A DNA stretch of 64,000 bases from Scylla paramamosain (GCF_035594125.1 NC_087181.1:5843427-5907426); one strand, 5' to 3'. Positions 1 through 13,423 are shown, counted from the first letter of the stretch. Notes: a model not told the origin generated them from the letters alone. Made by a program: numbers and translations.

Positions 1-156
1 AACAATGTGTCCCAAAAAGGTGATCTGGGACTTTAATAACTCACATTTTGACAATTTTACCTGAAGGCCAACTTCCTGCAGTCAGTGTAAAACTGAATGC
101 AAAGTCTGAAGGTTTGATGCAACTGATTTACTATTAATGATTAAGTCATCCAGGTA
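1..156 (-). pseudogene. Gypsy-like reverse transcriptase fragment (runs off the window edge)
   Basis: Read on the minus strand, this segment gives the palm of a Ty3/Gypsy-type reverse transcriptase. A MPFGLKS stretch lies just upstream, the catalytic YLDD motif is at 145-156, and an ITFLGH motif is at 7-18 in the same frame. A TGA at 82-84 breaks the frame between the two motifs, so the copy is dead. RNase H and integrase would lie to the left, outside the window. It belongs with the gag-protease remnant at 262-2510. The family-level call is secure from YLDD plus FLGH; the subfamily is not resolved. Confidence 0.85.
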
Positions 157-261
157 GGCATATACGGAATTCCCTAACATACTTGCAAACAACGTATTAA
201 TCATCTTTGATTTGAGACCAAACGGCATGTGCAACCACTGGTTGCGCACGTCACATTACCT

Positions 262-942
262 TCACAAACAGTGGAAAGAGTGTACTTCAATGTGAGGCAC
301 TGAAGTTTGCTGGGACCTGTGAAACATGTCACTATTGATTGGCACATCAGGAACCTTAATGGAAATGTGCATTGCTACATGATCTGGAATGTCATGGTTA
401 CCCACAACAGTGACTTTAACACATTTCCAATTTACATTTGGATTGAAGGTAGTAGGAGATACATGAACAGAGGGAAGTACACGTGAGATACTCTTGTTAT
501 TCTTCCTGGAATTACTTTTGTCTTTGTGCCAGAGTGATTTGTCATTTTGGGTAGCTAAAGGCTCATTTATCACCTGAAGTGTTTCCCCTTGAAGTATGAC
601 TGAATTGTTATCAAGAAGAATGCCAGTGTGGCTGGATTTCATGTCCATTAACCCCAATAGTCCATCAGCAGGAAGTTGATAGTTGGATGCAACATAGAAA
701 TCCATTCACTTGACTGGAATTCCCTTTTTCATTTGTATGGGTAAAGTAACCATCCCTAAAATCTTTAAGGTTGAACCAGTTACTCCCTGTAAGTTCAATT
801 TGCTCTGGCGTAATGACCACTGACCACCATGAACATTCCACTTAATAGCCTTAAATGATTCCTCTGAGAGGACATTCACAGTAGCACCAGTGTCCACAGC
901 CAGTGAAAGCCCACAGGACCCTACCTTAGTAGGCAAAGCCAT
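262..942 (-). pseudogene. Gypsy-like retropepsin and linker
   Basis: The reading frame ending near 706 encodes an aspartic protease of retroelement type: a VDTGATVNVLSEESF stretch gives the catalytic DTGA box. The next open stretch (705 to 262) continues with a LPADGLLGL stretch, the usual C-terminal hallmark of a retropepsin, and then a Ser/Asn-rich linker. The two pieces are separated by a stop. The linker runs almost directly into the RT palm (MPFGLKS, near 240), so the RT N-terminal half seems to be deleted. The role in a live element would be Gag-Pol maturation. Confidence 0.8.
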
Positions 943-949
943 GATGTGT

Positions 950-2510
950 GTTTAATCACAGGCAGCCACAAGACTATTGTAAATGGTTAGATCCTTAGTG
1001 CCTGTGGATCCACTCTTCTTGTTTGTTTGCCCTAACCAGGTTTTTGCAACGTTGGATGCGTGGCTTCCCCTGCCGGTTGAGAACCAGCAACATGTTGTAT
1101 TTCTGATTCCGTCCACATGTGTGCAATTTGAAGGCAACAGTCAGATGAGTGATGCCCATAACCATGTATGAGGCAGAAGAAGAGTGGATGAGAATAAGAA
1201 GTCCCAGTCTGACAGGTGGTTCTGGGTGGTTTACCAATAGTGTAAACAGTAGCAGGAGGAGGAATGTAAGGTCTGAGTGGAATACCAGTAGGATAAGGAG
1301 AAAGAGGATAAGGGTTGAAAGAAGGATGTGTGTGGATGGAAGAGAAGGGTCGTGGGATTTGAGTGAGATTGAAACTTTTAGATTTTCCATGGTACTTTCC
1401 CTCTTGATTTGCATGGGGTGGCTGTGCTGATGGCATGCCACTCCATGCTTCTGTTCCCACTTTCTTTTGATTATGCTTATGTTTTAAGGACCTTTTCTCA
1501 TTATGTTCTTATTTCTTACAATATGAACAGATCTTAGGATCCTCCCGCTACTGCATCATAGGACTCTGTGGGCATGTCGCAGCAACCGATGGATTCCCTT
1601 TTCCTTCTACCATTTTATTTTGTGCTGCTGTAATTAGAGCATCAAATGAATCATTAGGGTTATATTTTAGTGACTGGAAGGCATGTCTGGCCCTTTCTTT
1701 TACATGAAATAGTAAGAAGAATATATCAAAGAATTTGGAGATGATCAAAGATGATCATTGCATTGTCAGGTGCCTTGCCCCAGCCTTTTTCCTTGAGAAT
1801 GTGAATATTTTCCATCTGTTCACCTGCAGGGATGGAAATGTCCCAGGGTTCTTCCATTCTTATCCCACTCTCTATACTTTCAACAATTGCACTTCTTTGT
1901 TTCATGAGAGTTGTTTCTGCTCCACCCCAAAGATTTGCAACATTTTTTCTTTAAACATTTTGTAGTCAGGCCCAAGATTCCAGGTGAGAAAAGACATGCT
2001 CTGCATCATTTTCAAAGTCCTAGATCCTGGTGCTAATCTGGATCTCATGAAACAAATTTTATCGACATCGTCAGTTGTTCCCAACTGCCGCATGACATTG
2101 TCACACATGTATGGAATGTATGAACAGAGTGATCCTCATCCTGCCCCAAGAAAGGCTTAATGTTAGTCTCATTTGGAAGAAGTTTCAGTGTTTTGGCTGG
2201 TGGTTGTGAACTTACATTAGTAAACATTGTGTGTACAGGCATCATCAGAATGGCATACATTTTATCATTCCTCAGAGTTCCAAAATTACTATGATATCAG
2301 TGCTGGTATCAGTGCTGAATATGAATCTATGAATTTCTCAGCTGCGCTGACAGAGTCAGAAGACACTGGACTAGGTAAATCACTAATATCCATATCATCT
2401 GTTGTTCAGGTTTCATGTTCAAGTTACTGTTGGATTTTAGCCTCTTCAGCAAAGATTTGTTCCTCATAGAATTCTTTAAAATCCTCAAATTTGTCTGGTT
2501 TCTCTGCCAT
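950..2510 (-). pseudogene. Gypsy-like gag remnant
   Basis: A minus-strand reading from the ATG at 2508-2510 (MAEKPDKFEDF) soon meets in-frame stops. It then shows capsid-like text at about 1902-2260, including an IKPFLGQDEDH stretch and an FLTWNLGPDYKMFKEK stretch. A Cys/His cluster at about 1200-1250 (FFCLIHGYGHHSSDC) looks like a variant nucleocapsid zinc knuckle in which a His replaces the second Cys. Several frameshifts are needed to link the pieces. It sits directly 5' of the protease, which is the expected gag-pol order. It is a decayed LTR-retrotransposon gag; no LTR was identified on this side. Confidence 0.7.
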
Positions 2511-3025
2511 CAGCAGTTACTGACATTTAGAAGTTATTCAACCATATAGAAAATAACAATAGAAAAGAAAGAATACACTATGTAGCATGCAATCATTGGT
2601 TATATACAATTATATACACATTACATGAAATGTAGACTTGAGAACTCTCAAGAAAAAAGAATGAGGTGCTATGCTTATTGTAATAACGAAAGAGGAGGGA
2701 GAGAAAAATTAATTTCCCGCAAATCAATTATGTGTGATGTTATTTTATGAAATAATAAAAAAGTGTAATTGTGGAGTCAGCAAAAGCTTGTACTCACTAC
2801 TGGCTGACAGTATGAAGTAACTTCTGTTGGTCCTAGATGATCATCCTCACAGGCTGTCCTCATCCTCGAAGATTGTCCTCAGTGTCAAGGCTTGTTCTTG
2901 ACAATGACTTGTCCAGATATTTCTGTTAGCATTTTGTGATTTTTGTGATGTGAGAATAATCTTGGGTCAACCCCTCAAAGGATAACACATCAAAGTCAGT
3001 TGATTATATCATCACTTCCACCTTG

Positions 3026-3029
<4 letters not shown>
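2511..3029. other. No gene recognised
   Basis: This is AT-rich sequence upstream of the gag remnant. It could include the element's 5' leader or LTR, but I see no matching LTR copy, no primer-binding site I would defend, and no host coding potential. Confidence 0.5.

Positions 3030-3100
<71 letters not shown>
3030..3100. repeat. (GA)n microsatellite
   Basis: An uninterrupted GA tract of about 70 bp. Apparent SLSLSL and ERERER reading frames across it are artefacts of the repeat. Confidence 0.98.
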
Positions 3101-3101
<1 letters not shown>

Positions 3102-3456
3102 ATTATTAACCTGCAGCTAGATGTTATGAATACTGCTGTGGGTTTGCAATGGATGAGTACCTGCTTAGCTAAGTGAGTTTTAGCCACACTGAAAAAGTGT
3201 TACTAGTGTCTGTGCTGTGCTGCCCAACTCAACATGTATCATACCAAACACTTTTCCCAAATTCTTCCCTTTTGAAAGTAGTTTCATTTAGTAGTTAAAT
3301 TTTAATGCAAAACAAGCAACAGCAAATTATAGTTCAAAAGTAATTATTCATGATTTTAAGGAAAGCAATTGAAATTCATGAGATGATAAAGCCAATGATT
3401 TCTTTTGCATCTTTGCAGAATCTGTTGTGATTTCAATCCACTTAGATATCAAGACA

Positions 3457-4092
<636 letters not shown>

Positions 4093-4636
4093 CAGTGCCT
4101 GGTTGCAATTAGCTGGACCATGACATTTCTGAGTTGCTATAGTTCGAGCTGCCATGATTACAATGATGGAAATGGCAACTGTTTCCAAATAGATGTAGGG
4201 ATGGGAGGCTCGATTCCTCATCCACTGTAGGATCCAATGATTTCATGAGCTTTCCTAGGTGTAATCCTGCACACAGTAATTTTGTCAGTGTCAGCGAGGA
4301 CATGAACATTAATTCTGCATACAAACAAACATGTACAGTATTTTTCTAACCAGGAATTCCATCCCCTGAGTAGCAAAGAGCACAGAGGACAAGCCACTGT
4401 AAGAGGAATGCTCTTTGAATAAGAGTTGATTTATCATCTACTCAAGTCAGATAACTGACTTTTTTCCTATTTGAATAACCTTCTCAGTGGAAACTGAACA
4501 TCAACACAAAGTTACTAGCAGTGGTAGATGGAATTCAGATGTTCTGCTGTATGGGGACAAGTTTGCCCTGCACACCACATCTCCTTCTCAGCAAATAAAA
4601 CTAATAGAACCTTTATAATTATTACCTATGTAAGAT
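4093..4636. other. No gene recognised
   Basis: AT-rich non-coding sequence between the palindrome pair and a minisatellite. Only short chance reading frames occur. Confidence 0.5.
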
Positions 4637-4985
4637 AGCATTGCAGGCTAATAGCCTTTTGTCAGCAGATAAATATATGATACTTTTACCTAAGTGATGT
4701 GTACCTATAAAACATTGCAGGCTAACAGCCTCTGCCAGGAAATAAATCTGTAATCTTTACTAAACTGTATAATATATCCATGTAGCATTGCAGGCTAACA
4801 GCCTGTGTCAGCAAAGTATAATAGATGTATATTTGCATAAACTATATATACATTATATGCATAAAGCATTGTAACCTAACAGCCTCTGTCAGCAAATAAA
4901 AGTGTAATAAATATACTTATACACTGGCCACATAAAATATCTATATAACAATGCAGGCTAACAAGCTTTGGCTGTAGATAAACTT
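4637..4985. repeat. Five-unit minisatellite with hairpin core
   Basis: Five imperfect units start near 4637, 4711, 4784, 4866 and 4949 (period 73-83 bp). Each has a conserved core of the type GCATTGCAGGCTAACAGCCT followed by TGTCAGCAAATAAA. The stem GGCT/AGCC in the core is self-complementary. The spacers are AT-rich and diverge faster than the core. Confidence 0.85.
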
Positions 4986-5013
4986 ATGATATTATACCTC
5001 TATGCTTGATGTA

Positions 5014-5630
<617 letters not shown>

Positions 5631-6590
5631 TTATCCTGACTGTCGAGGATGTATGCTAGGGCATTCATGGTCCATATTCACGATTTTGTGTGCACTGTAT
5701 AAAAAATTATTCTGTTCTATTATGTCAGTTCCTCCCTTAGTGAAATCATACAGTTTATGTGTGGCTGAGTTTCTTGCACCACTATCTTTGGTAATTCCTA
5801 ATATTATAGGGTGGACTGTACTGAGAAGCAATACTTTTTTCTTACCATTACTTTTGGTGAATACTACGAGTACATGATGATTCAGTCACTTCCTCATTAT
5901 CTTTAGTGCGGTACACATAGTATGACTTCTTCCCTTTCAGTGACTGCCTTTATTTCTGGTGGTATACCTTTTTTCATGCAATCTATGGTACCTATACCAA
6001 CAATACCTTGTGTTTGAAGCCACTCAAATAAATCTAGGCTAGTACACAGTCTGTCAAGACTACCACAAGATCTACAAATTCTTGTATCTGACTTACTAGA
6101 ACCTTCACGGTTGGAAGTAAGTCATGGATGTAGTGGGGTTCAGGTTCTCCAGAAGGTTTACCTGAGTATACTGTCATCCTGAAAGTGAATGGAATTCTTA
6201 CCACGTTCACATGTTTACATAGCAGGCCACATCATTTAGGTTTGCTCTTACTGTACTGCTTGAATACTATTTGATTTCTACAAGAATATAAAGTCTCATC
6301 AATAGTCAAGAAGTCACCTGGCTCCAACACTGAACAATTATTAAAAGTTTTAAAAAGATCCCTGACTGCAGCAAACCTGTCATGTAACCATCTCTGATAT
6401 CTGGTATCAGTGTTGTCAAAGGTTAGGTTTGCATGTAAAAATCCAAATCTATTCACAGACATTACTGCACCAAATACAGGGTGACCAAACTTTCTGGAAA
6501 AATGTTTAATAAGTACCATATTTTGTTGGTGCATTACACGCACCTCTACATAAGATGCACCCCTATTTTACAAGGATGTTTTGTAGGAAA
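5631..6590 (-). pseudogene. piggyBac-type transposase, central and C-terminal part
   Basis: The open stretch 6543-6232 contains piggyBac core text: GHPVFGAVMSVNRFGFL, then LTFDNTDTRYQRW, then a LTIDETLYSCRNQIVFKQY stretch that carries the first catalytic Asp. Stop-containing sequence at 6230-5880 still reads LDLFEWLQTQGI. The frame 5831-5631 has LLLSTVHP and a KLYDFTKGGTDIIEQ stretch with the third catalytic Asp. Multiple stops and shifts show it is dead. The N-terminal part is at 7480-8090, separated by a LINE-A insertion. Confidence 0.88.
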
Positions 6591-6597
6591 AAATTTT

Positions 6598-7480
6598 ATT
6601 GTTTCATCATGAAGTTATGGAAAAAAAATTGTAGTGTATGTGTGTGTGTAAGAGGGGCATCATTGGCAAAGGGCAACAAAAATTTTTTAATAAAAAGAAA
6701 GGCCCATTTAATGCCAGTTCCCATATAGATGTCAGATAGAATAATAAAAAAGGAAACAGAGGATAAGTGTCTTGAAACCGCCCTCCTGAAAGACTCCAAG
6801 TCATAGGAAAGAGGAAGTACAGAAGCAGACAGGTAGTTCTAGACTTTAACAGAGAAAGGAATGAATGATTGAGAACACTGGTTAATTCTTGCATTAGAGA
6901 GGTGGACAGAATAGGTATGAGAGAAAGAAGAAAGTCTTGTGCAGGCAGGCCACAGGAGGAGGGGAGGTTTGCAATTAACAAGATCAAAAGAGCGGTTAGC
7001 ATGAAAATAGCAAGAGCTGCAACATTGCTGTGATGAAAGAGGGGCTAAAGCCAGTCATTTAGAGGAAAGGAAATGATTAGACTTCATAGAAGCTGCATTA
7101 GCTAGAGATGAGATAGGAAGTTTCCAGTTTAGAATACAAGTAAAAGACAGACCGAGGATGTTATGTGTAGAAGAGGGGGACAGTTGAGTGTCACTGAAGG
7201 AGAGGGGACAGATATCTGGAAGGTTGTGTCAGTTGAATTGAGTTTTTGAGGCATTGAACAATACTAAGTTTGCTCTGTCAAAATTAGAAATCTTAGAGAG
7301 ATCAGAAGTCAGGTATTCTGTGGCTTCTCTGCTTGAGCTGTTTACTTTCTGAAAGGATGGACCTCTACAAAAAGATGTGGAAAAGTGCAGGGTGTTATCA
7401 TCAGTGTAGGAGTGGATAGATCAAGAAGTTTGGTTTAGAAGATCATTGGTGAATATTAGGAAGAGAGTGGTGCCAAAATC
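6598..7480 (-). mobile_element. LINE-A copy 1, 3' fragment inserted in piggyBac
   Basis: A minus-strand copy of the LINE-A 3' region. The GGGCAACAAAAAT-type tail sequence is near 6670, and above it is the C-terminal ORF2 segment that other copies read as WNSLPASV followed by SFKREVSRHL. Here it is broken into two frames (6607-7002 and 6596-6799). The 5' end is truncated near 7480. It separates the two halves of a piggyBac relic, so it is younger than that element. Confidence 0.82.
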
Positions 7481-8090
7481 CCTAAAAGAGTGTGTGTTTT
7501 GTCTCCACATCTGGCGTGATGCAGCACTGTAACTGTGCAGTAATACCATCTAAAACTGCATGCGTGCAGTTTTATTATTTGAAGGCCGCTGAGAAATTTC
7601 TGCAATTATACCTTCAATTTTCTGATTAGTATGGTGCACAATATTGGAAATAATATCAGATATGATGAACAAGTCCCATGCCATTTATTCTGAATTTACT
7701 GACCTTGTGTCTCCTATCAAACATTCTAGAACACTGGATATCTTCACAGTTGGTCCACCTTCCATACAGTTGGTCCATGTTATGGACTTCTCTACATCTG
7801 AGTTTATCTGTGGTTTCTCTACCATTATTTTATATTCCTGTAGCTTGCCTGGTAATACATAATTATCATATTTACTTTCATCTAAACAACTGGTCAATGA
7901 ATTAACTAAACTGTTTCTTGCTAATGTCTTGCTACTTCTCCGTGGGAGCCACTCTTCATTATCCACGTCATTGTCCATGCACCTTCCTCATCACTTTCAA
8001 ATTCCATGGCAAGACCAGCTTTGTCACCTATCACATCTGCCAAATCTTTGTCAGGGTTGTCTACAAAGTCAGGGGCTGTGTCTGTAGTCC
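7480..8090 (-). pseudogene. piggyBac-type transposase, N-terminal part
   Basis: Minus-strand text typical of a piggyBac N-terminus. An acidic leader (EFESDEEGA, near 8000) is followed by the frame 7978-7685. Then, after a shift, comes a DLFIISDIISNIVHHTNQKI stretch at about 7600-7675, matching the family's helix before the RNase-H-like core. Stops separate the pieces. It lies in the same orientation as 5631-6590 and is interrupted by LINE-A copy 1. Confidence 0.75.
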
Positions 8091-8109
8091 ATTATAAGCA
8101 CTAAGCAAT

Positions 8110-9312
8110 CATACATATCAAAAGTTTTTGATAGAGTCTGGCACAAAGCTTTGATTTCCAAACTACCCTCCTACGGTTCCTTCTCTCTGTAACTTCATCT
8201 CAAGTTTCCTTTCTGACTGTTCTATTGCTGCTGTGGTAGACGGTCATTGTTCTTCTCCTAAATCTATTAACAGTGGTGTTCCTCAGGGTTCTGTCCTGTC
8301 GCCAACTCTCTTCTTATTATTCATTAATGATCTTCTAAACCAAACTTCTTGTCCTATCCACTCCTACACTGATGATACCACCCTGCACTTTTCCACGTCT
8401 TTTCATAGACGTCCAACCCTTCAGGAGGTAAACATATCACGCAGGGAAGCCATAGAACGCCTGACTTCTGATCTTTCTAAAATTTCTGATTGGGGCAGAG
8501 CAAACTTGGTATTGTTCAATGCCTCAAAAACTCAATTCCTCCATCTATCAACTCGACACAACCTTCCAGACAACTATCCCCTCTTCTTCAATGACACTCA
8601 ACTGTCCCCCTCTTCTATACTGAACATCCTCGGTCTGTCCTTTACTTATAATCTGAACTGGAAACTTCACATCTCATCTCTAGCTAAAACAGCTTCTATG
8701 AAGTTAGGTGTTCTGAGACGTCTCCGCCAGTTTTTTCTCACCCCCCCAGCTGCTAACTCTGTACAAGGGCCTTATCCGTCCATGTATGGAGTATGCTTCA
8801 CATGTCTGGGGGGGGTTCCACTCATACTGCTCTTCTAGACAGGGTGGAATCAAAAGCTTTTCGTCTCATCAACTCCTCTCCTCTAACTGACTGTCTTCAG
8901 CCTCTCTCTCACCACCGCAATGTTGCATATCTAGCTGTCTTCTACCGCTATTTTCATGCTAACTGCTCTTCTGATCTTGCTAACTGCATGCCTCCCCTCC
9001 TTCCGCGGCCTCGCTGCACAAGACTTTCTTCTTTCTCTCACCCCTATTCTGTCCACCTCTCTAACGCAAGAGTTAACCAGTATTCTCAATCATTCATCCC
9101 TTTCTCTGGTAAACTCTGGAACTCCCTGCCTGCTTCTGTATTTCCACCTTCCTATGACTTGAATTCCTTCAAGAGGGAGGTTTCAAGACACTTATCCACC
9201 AATTTTTGACCACTGCCTTGACCCTTTTACGGGACTGGCATTTCAGTGGGCATTTCTTTTATTGATTTTTGTTGCCCTTGGCCAGTGTCCTTCTTACATA
9301 AAAAAAAAAATA
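8110..9312 (+). mobile_element. LINE-A copy 2, 5'-truncated
   Basis: It starts inside ORF2 (FDRVWHKALISKLPS) and runs through SGVPQGSVLSPTLFLLFINDLL, the catalytic site as YTDDTTL (usually YADDTTL in this family) and the C-terminal WNSLPASVFPPSYDL. The ORF is split near 8830 (frames 8233-8838 and 8793-9209). The 3' UTR carries a TTGCCCTTGGCCAGTGTCCT stretch and ends in poly(A) at 9300-9310. The clade within the Jockey/CR1 group is not resolved. Confidence 0.9.
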
Positions 9313-9497
9313 CACTCAGTAATTGCACCCAATCACGTAAGCTTATAAGCTCTTGTCCTGCATGCAGCAGTGCTTATTTACAAAAAGTTGCAAGATTTTT
9401 ATCTCATGGAGTGTATTTAGCTAGGCCCCTTGCCCCTCCCCCACCCACTGCAGTAATGTCATGAGTGGCAAACTCCTGATTGGCTGCTGCCTGCTTC

Positions 9498-9693
<196 letters not shown>

Positions 9694-9935
9694 CTTTTAG
9701 TTTCATGGGTAGCATGTATACAGAGCTTTGGTGATAAACTTGTCAATCATAACCTTGAACTCATTGTCCGGTAAAACAGCTGATGTTGGTGGGGGTGGTT
9801 GGGTAGGTTGTGAAGTGGATGGTGGAAGTTTGTTGTCATGGCAACTCCCACCTGAAATTGCCTCCAATGTAGCCACTCACTCACCTGACCTCTCAGATCG
9901 TAGAAACAGACAGTAGCGGGATTACCATGTCTCAT

Positions 9936-9938
<3 letters not shown>

Positions 9939-9984
<46 letters not shown>
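9939..9984. repeat. (GA)n microsatellite
   Basis: A pure GA tract of about 46 bp. Confidence 0.97.
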
Positions 9985-9989
<5 letters not shown>

Positions 9990-11884
9990 TCACCACCTTT
10001 TGAAAATATTATGCCTCCCATCTCTGAAGTGCTTCGTATAACCGCCTTGCATGTCAGTTAAAATGGGGAGTTTTTGGAACTAATCTGCAAGATGTCATTG
10101 CTACTGCATGTCCCCTAGTGACATAAGCTAAAACATTGTTATTGTAAATCCCATGTGCATACAGATGCATAGAACATTGACCATTATGATATTTTCAAAA
10201 TTCTGCATCAACTTTTGAATATCTTCTATACATAATTCTGAAAGAAGTTGGTCTAAACAGAAATATTTTTCATGATTATTTAGTAATACTGTTATTAATA
10301 TTTTAAATACGGCATATTACGAGTCTAAAATCTATTGATTTGGACAATGAAAAAGATAAAAAATAAGATTGTACTATATGCTATGACAACATGCTCAGTA
10401 ACATTGTGATATATGGATATTGTCATTTTTGTGGGGATTTTACCATCTTCTTCAGAAAGCAAGTGACACGGCAAAGTAATCGTATATCAAAACGAACATC
10501 TCTCAGCACTGCTCTGGCATAATGGGAGAGTATAGGAAGCCACAGCTTCATGGAGTAGTGGCATGGACACTGCAGGAAGAATTAACTGGTTGTCCAACTA
10601 CATGTTTGTTAGCTTCAACTAAGGCAGGCCTTAGATATACAGCATTACTCTTCCCAGGACACGAGTTGCTTATTTTCAATTAAAATTGTTGTTTCCATAT
10701 ACTAGGAAGTTAATCTGTGTAATTTTGAGTTTTAAGTGGCACAGACATGTTGTCTTCATTTTTACTGTCATCTGCATTAATGTACTCCCAATCAGTGGTG
10801 TACTGTTTTGGAAACCTTGAGATGACTAAATTCCATACTCACTAGAAAATTAACTTAAATACTTTTGTTCATGAATAGAGTTCAATTTTACCTGTGTTAC
10901 TACTTAGAAGGAATTGTGTAGGAAAGTATATTATATAAGCACATTGCATCTTGATGTATATAGAATGACACTGTAGATATATTTGATATTGCTCCTGTGT
11001 GTGCTGCTGCCTGGTGACAATCACTAGTTTCCCAAACTTCCCTTTGATTCATCCAACTGAATGGCAAAAATTACAAGCTATGATTTGTGACTCAATGCCT
11101 TGATACATATCAGAAATATGATGACTGATGGTGCTATCAGACTTGTACTAGATTGATTTCCTGGATGTTGCTGGAGATGATGGTGGCAGGATAGATGATG
11201 GTGGCTTGTTGATTCTCCAATGAATACTGGTAGTACATGGGTAGTGGTTAGATTATGGTTGATTGTGTGAGTGAAAGTGACACAACAGACAGATGTACTT
11301 CCTTGATTTAATGATGGACAGAGATGTACACATGTGATATTGAGACAGATTATGAAAGACATGACAATGCTTGACTCTCTCTCTCTGAACTGTCTCTGAT
11401 CTCTGGTATCTCTGATCTGCTCCCTTTCTGAAGACTGACTCTAGCTATGCATACAGGCTCTATTTATGTGAAAGAAATGGATCAGGTTTGAGAATTTGAG
11501 ATGAAGGGATGGCCAATCAGATGCTTGGAAATGGGGTGAAGGAACCAATGACAGGTTATTATTCTGACCAATGCCCTGCGAGGGAGCTAAGAAAGGGAGT
11601 GCAGGTGTTTTCCCTAAGGACTGGCAGGAAGGTAGGGAAGGTGTGATATTCTCTTGAGAGGGAGAAAGGAAAGAGGAAGGTTAAAAATAAGACATACTGG
11701 CCACGTGAGGACTGTGCACATGGAATACTGAACAGTGGAATATATGAGTGATGAATATATACAATAATAATTGTTATGACTGATGTGACTGATACAGATT
11801 TACAGATAAAAAAGCATAAATATATTAGATGTGAATTGCAGGTTAAGCTGAGCATTTTTGAGCATCCTTTTCTTTTGAAATGTA
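9985..11884. other. 1.9 kb without a recognised gene
   Basis: Mostly AT-rich single-copy-looking sequence. Reading frames at 11078-11362 and 11559-11897 are low-complexity and have no family motif I recognise. It lies upstream of the IMMP1L coding exon, so it could hold promoter or 5' UTR exon sequence, but nothing specific supports that. Confidence 0.45.
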
Positions 11885-12768
11885 TAGTTAGCACCAAATG
11901 ACTTAAGAACTCACACTGAAGTGAGTGTCATATTGTACAAACTCGCTCCTTCTCAGTCTGAAAAAAAAAAAGAAAATGGCCTGAAGAAAATAATTACATG
12001 GCAGCATAAATTAACTTCTCATGTATTTCTAAATGCATAGAATAAAGGATGCAATGTTTGACATATTGACTTAAGGAAGAGCCATCTTTTGTAATTGCTT
12101 ATGGTTTTGGCTAACAAAACATTTGTGCTTGTTTTTAATATGGTGTTCTACTGAGCTGCTATGTGATGCCAGGGAAATATACAAGCCATGATAACACAGT
12201 TTGAGTGATAGAGTTATTTAAGAATGTTGAAACAAATAGAAATAAGCCATTAAGCTGATGTCAATGAAAATATTGTGAGTGTGTTGGTAAAGAAATGGCA
12301 TGATGAGGGATGCAAGGATGTCCCTCACCACAAACATGGTTGTGGACCAGCCCAACAAGCTTGTTCTTTTAATTGTTTACTGTTATTTAAGAATGTTGAA
12401 ACAAATAGAAATAAGCCATAAAGCTGATGTCAATGAAAATATTGTGAGTGTGTTGGTAAAGAAATGGCATGATGAGGGCTGCAAGGATGTCCCTCACCAC
12501 AAACATGGTTGTGGACCAGCCCAACAAGCTTGTTCTTTTAATTGTTTTACTGTTGGTAGCTGAGGATTTACTACATTTAACTGTCTCTTGATAAAATGTA
12601 AGATGTCAAATGTTTATGTTTTTTTATGATGAGGAACATCCTTGCATTTCTCATTATGCCATTTCTTCACCAATGCCAGTTTTTTCAGACTGAGAAAGAG
12701 CAAGTTGTCAGTTTGTGCAATATGACACTCATGTTGGGGAGAGTTCTAAAGTAATTTGGCACTAACTG
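11885..12768. mobile_element. Tc1/mariner-like non-autonomous element with long imperfect TIRs
   Basis: The ends match in inverted orientation for about 75 bp. The left end has TTAGCACCAAATGACTT, then GTGAGTGTCATATTGTACAA, then CTCAGTCTGAAAAA. The right end has the complements, with TTTGGCACTAACTG at the outer edge. TA dinucleotides flank both ends (11883-11884 and 12769-12770). Inside, short frames read ADVNENIVSVLVKKWHDEG, resembling the helix-turn-helix of a mariner-type transposase. A 169-bp segment is tandemly duplicated, and part of it recurs inverted at about 12620-12680. Confidence 0.68.
12214..12551. repeat. 169-bp tandem duplication inside the mariner-like element
   Basis: Two copies, 12214-12382 and 12383-12551, start with TTATTTAAGAATGTTGAAAC and end in TTGTTCTTTTAATTGTTT. 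They differ at only a few bases. Confidence 0.92.
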
Positions 12769-12770
12769 TA

Positions 12771-13423
12771 TACAAGGGAGAATGGAGCTGGAAAGTGCAG
12801 CTGGGTATTGCTGTGGTGAAGGCTCATGTGTCTGAGAAAATATAAGGCCCAGCTGAGTAAGAGTTACCAGTCCATATAGTGTGGTATGCCCTCTTACAAA
12901 CAGAGTATAATATAAATTCACCATTAATTAAATACATTGTCATTAAGCAGTAACACATGAATGTGTCATATTCATAGGAGTCACATTTGCATTTGCATGT
13001 TGTTTGAAGGAGGATCAGTCCTCCTTCCTGAATTCCCATGGCACACCTGTGGGACAGGAGTTAGAGTATGGAGCTGGGACAAGTTATGTGATGAAACCAG
13101 CCAGTCTTCAGCACTTTTCAGCTTTTAGTGAATAAATGTAAAATAGTGTGCTTCTAAATATGCATGTAAAGTTTACTCTGTGTATGTAAAGTAATTGGGG
13201 TTGATCCAGGTGCATTTCCAAGGGTCATAGCAGATATCTTCGGATGTTTATTTTTATATGATTGAATCACACTTGTCACTCCCTCCATCTGATACCAAAT
13301 AGTCATATTTTCTTTAGATTTATGTATACTGTTTACATACAAGTCTTCCTTTTGTAATGCACAACATCATTCTATTGTTCTATGTAGGAAACTACACATC
13401 CTCATTTTACATTTTGCCAACAG
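12771..13423. other. No gene recognised; ends in a candidate splice acceptor
   Basis: Non-coding sequence before the IMMP1L exon. The last 30 bp are pyrimidine-rich and end in CCAACAG at 13417-13423. This could be the acceptor of a 5' exon whose coding part starts at 13488. Confidence 0.4.

Noticed and set aside
4637..4985. CRISPR-like repeat-spacer array
   Set aside because: Units are imperfect, spacers are related AT-rich sequence, and the context is an animal genome.
8956..9162. Recurring 68-codon ORF (MLTALLILLTACLPS type) seen in every LINE-A 3' end
   Set aside because: It is an alternative frame of the LINE-A ORF2 C-terminus; the hydrophobic look comes from the shifted reading.
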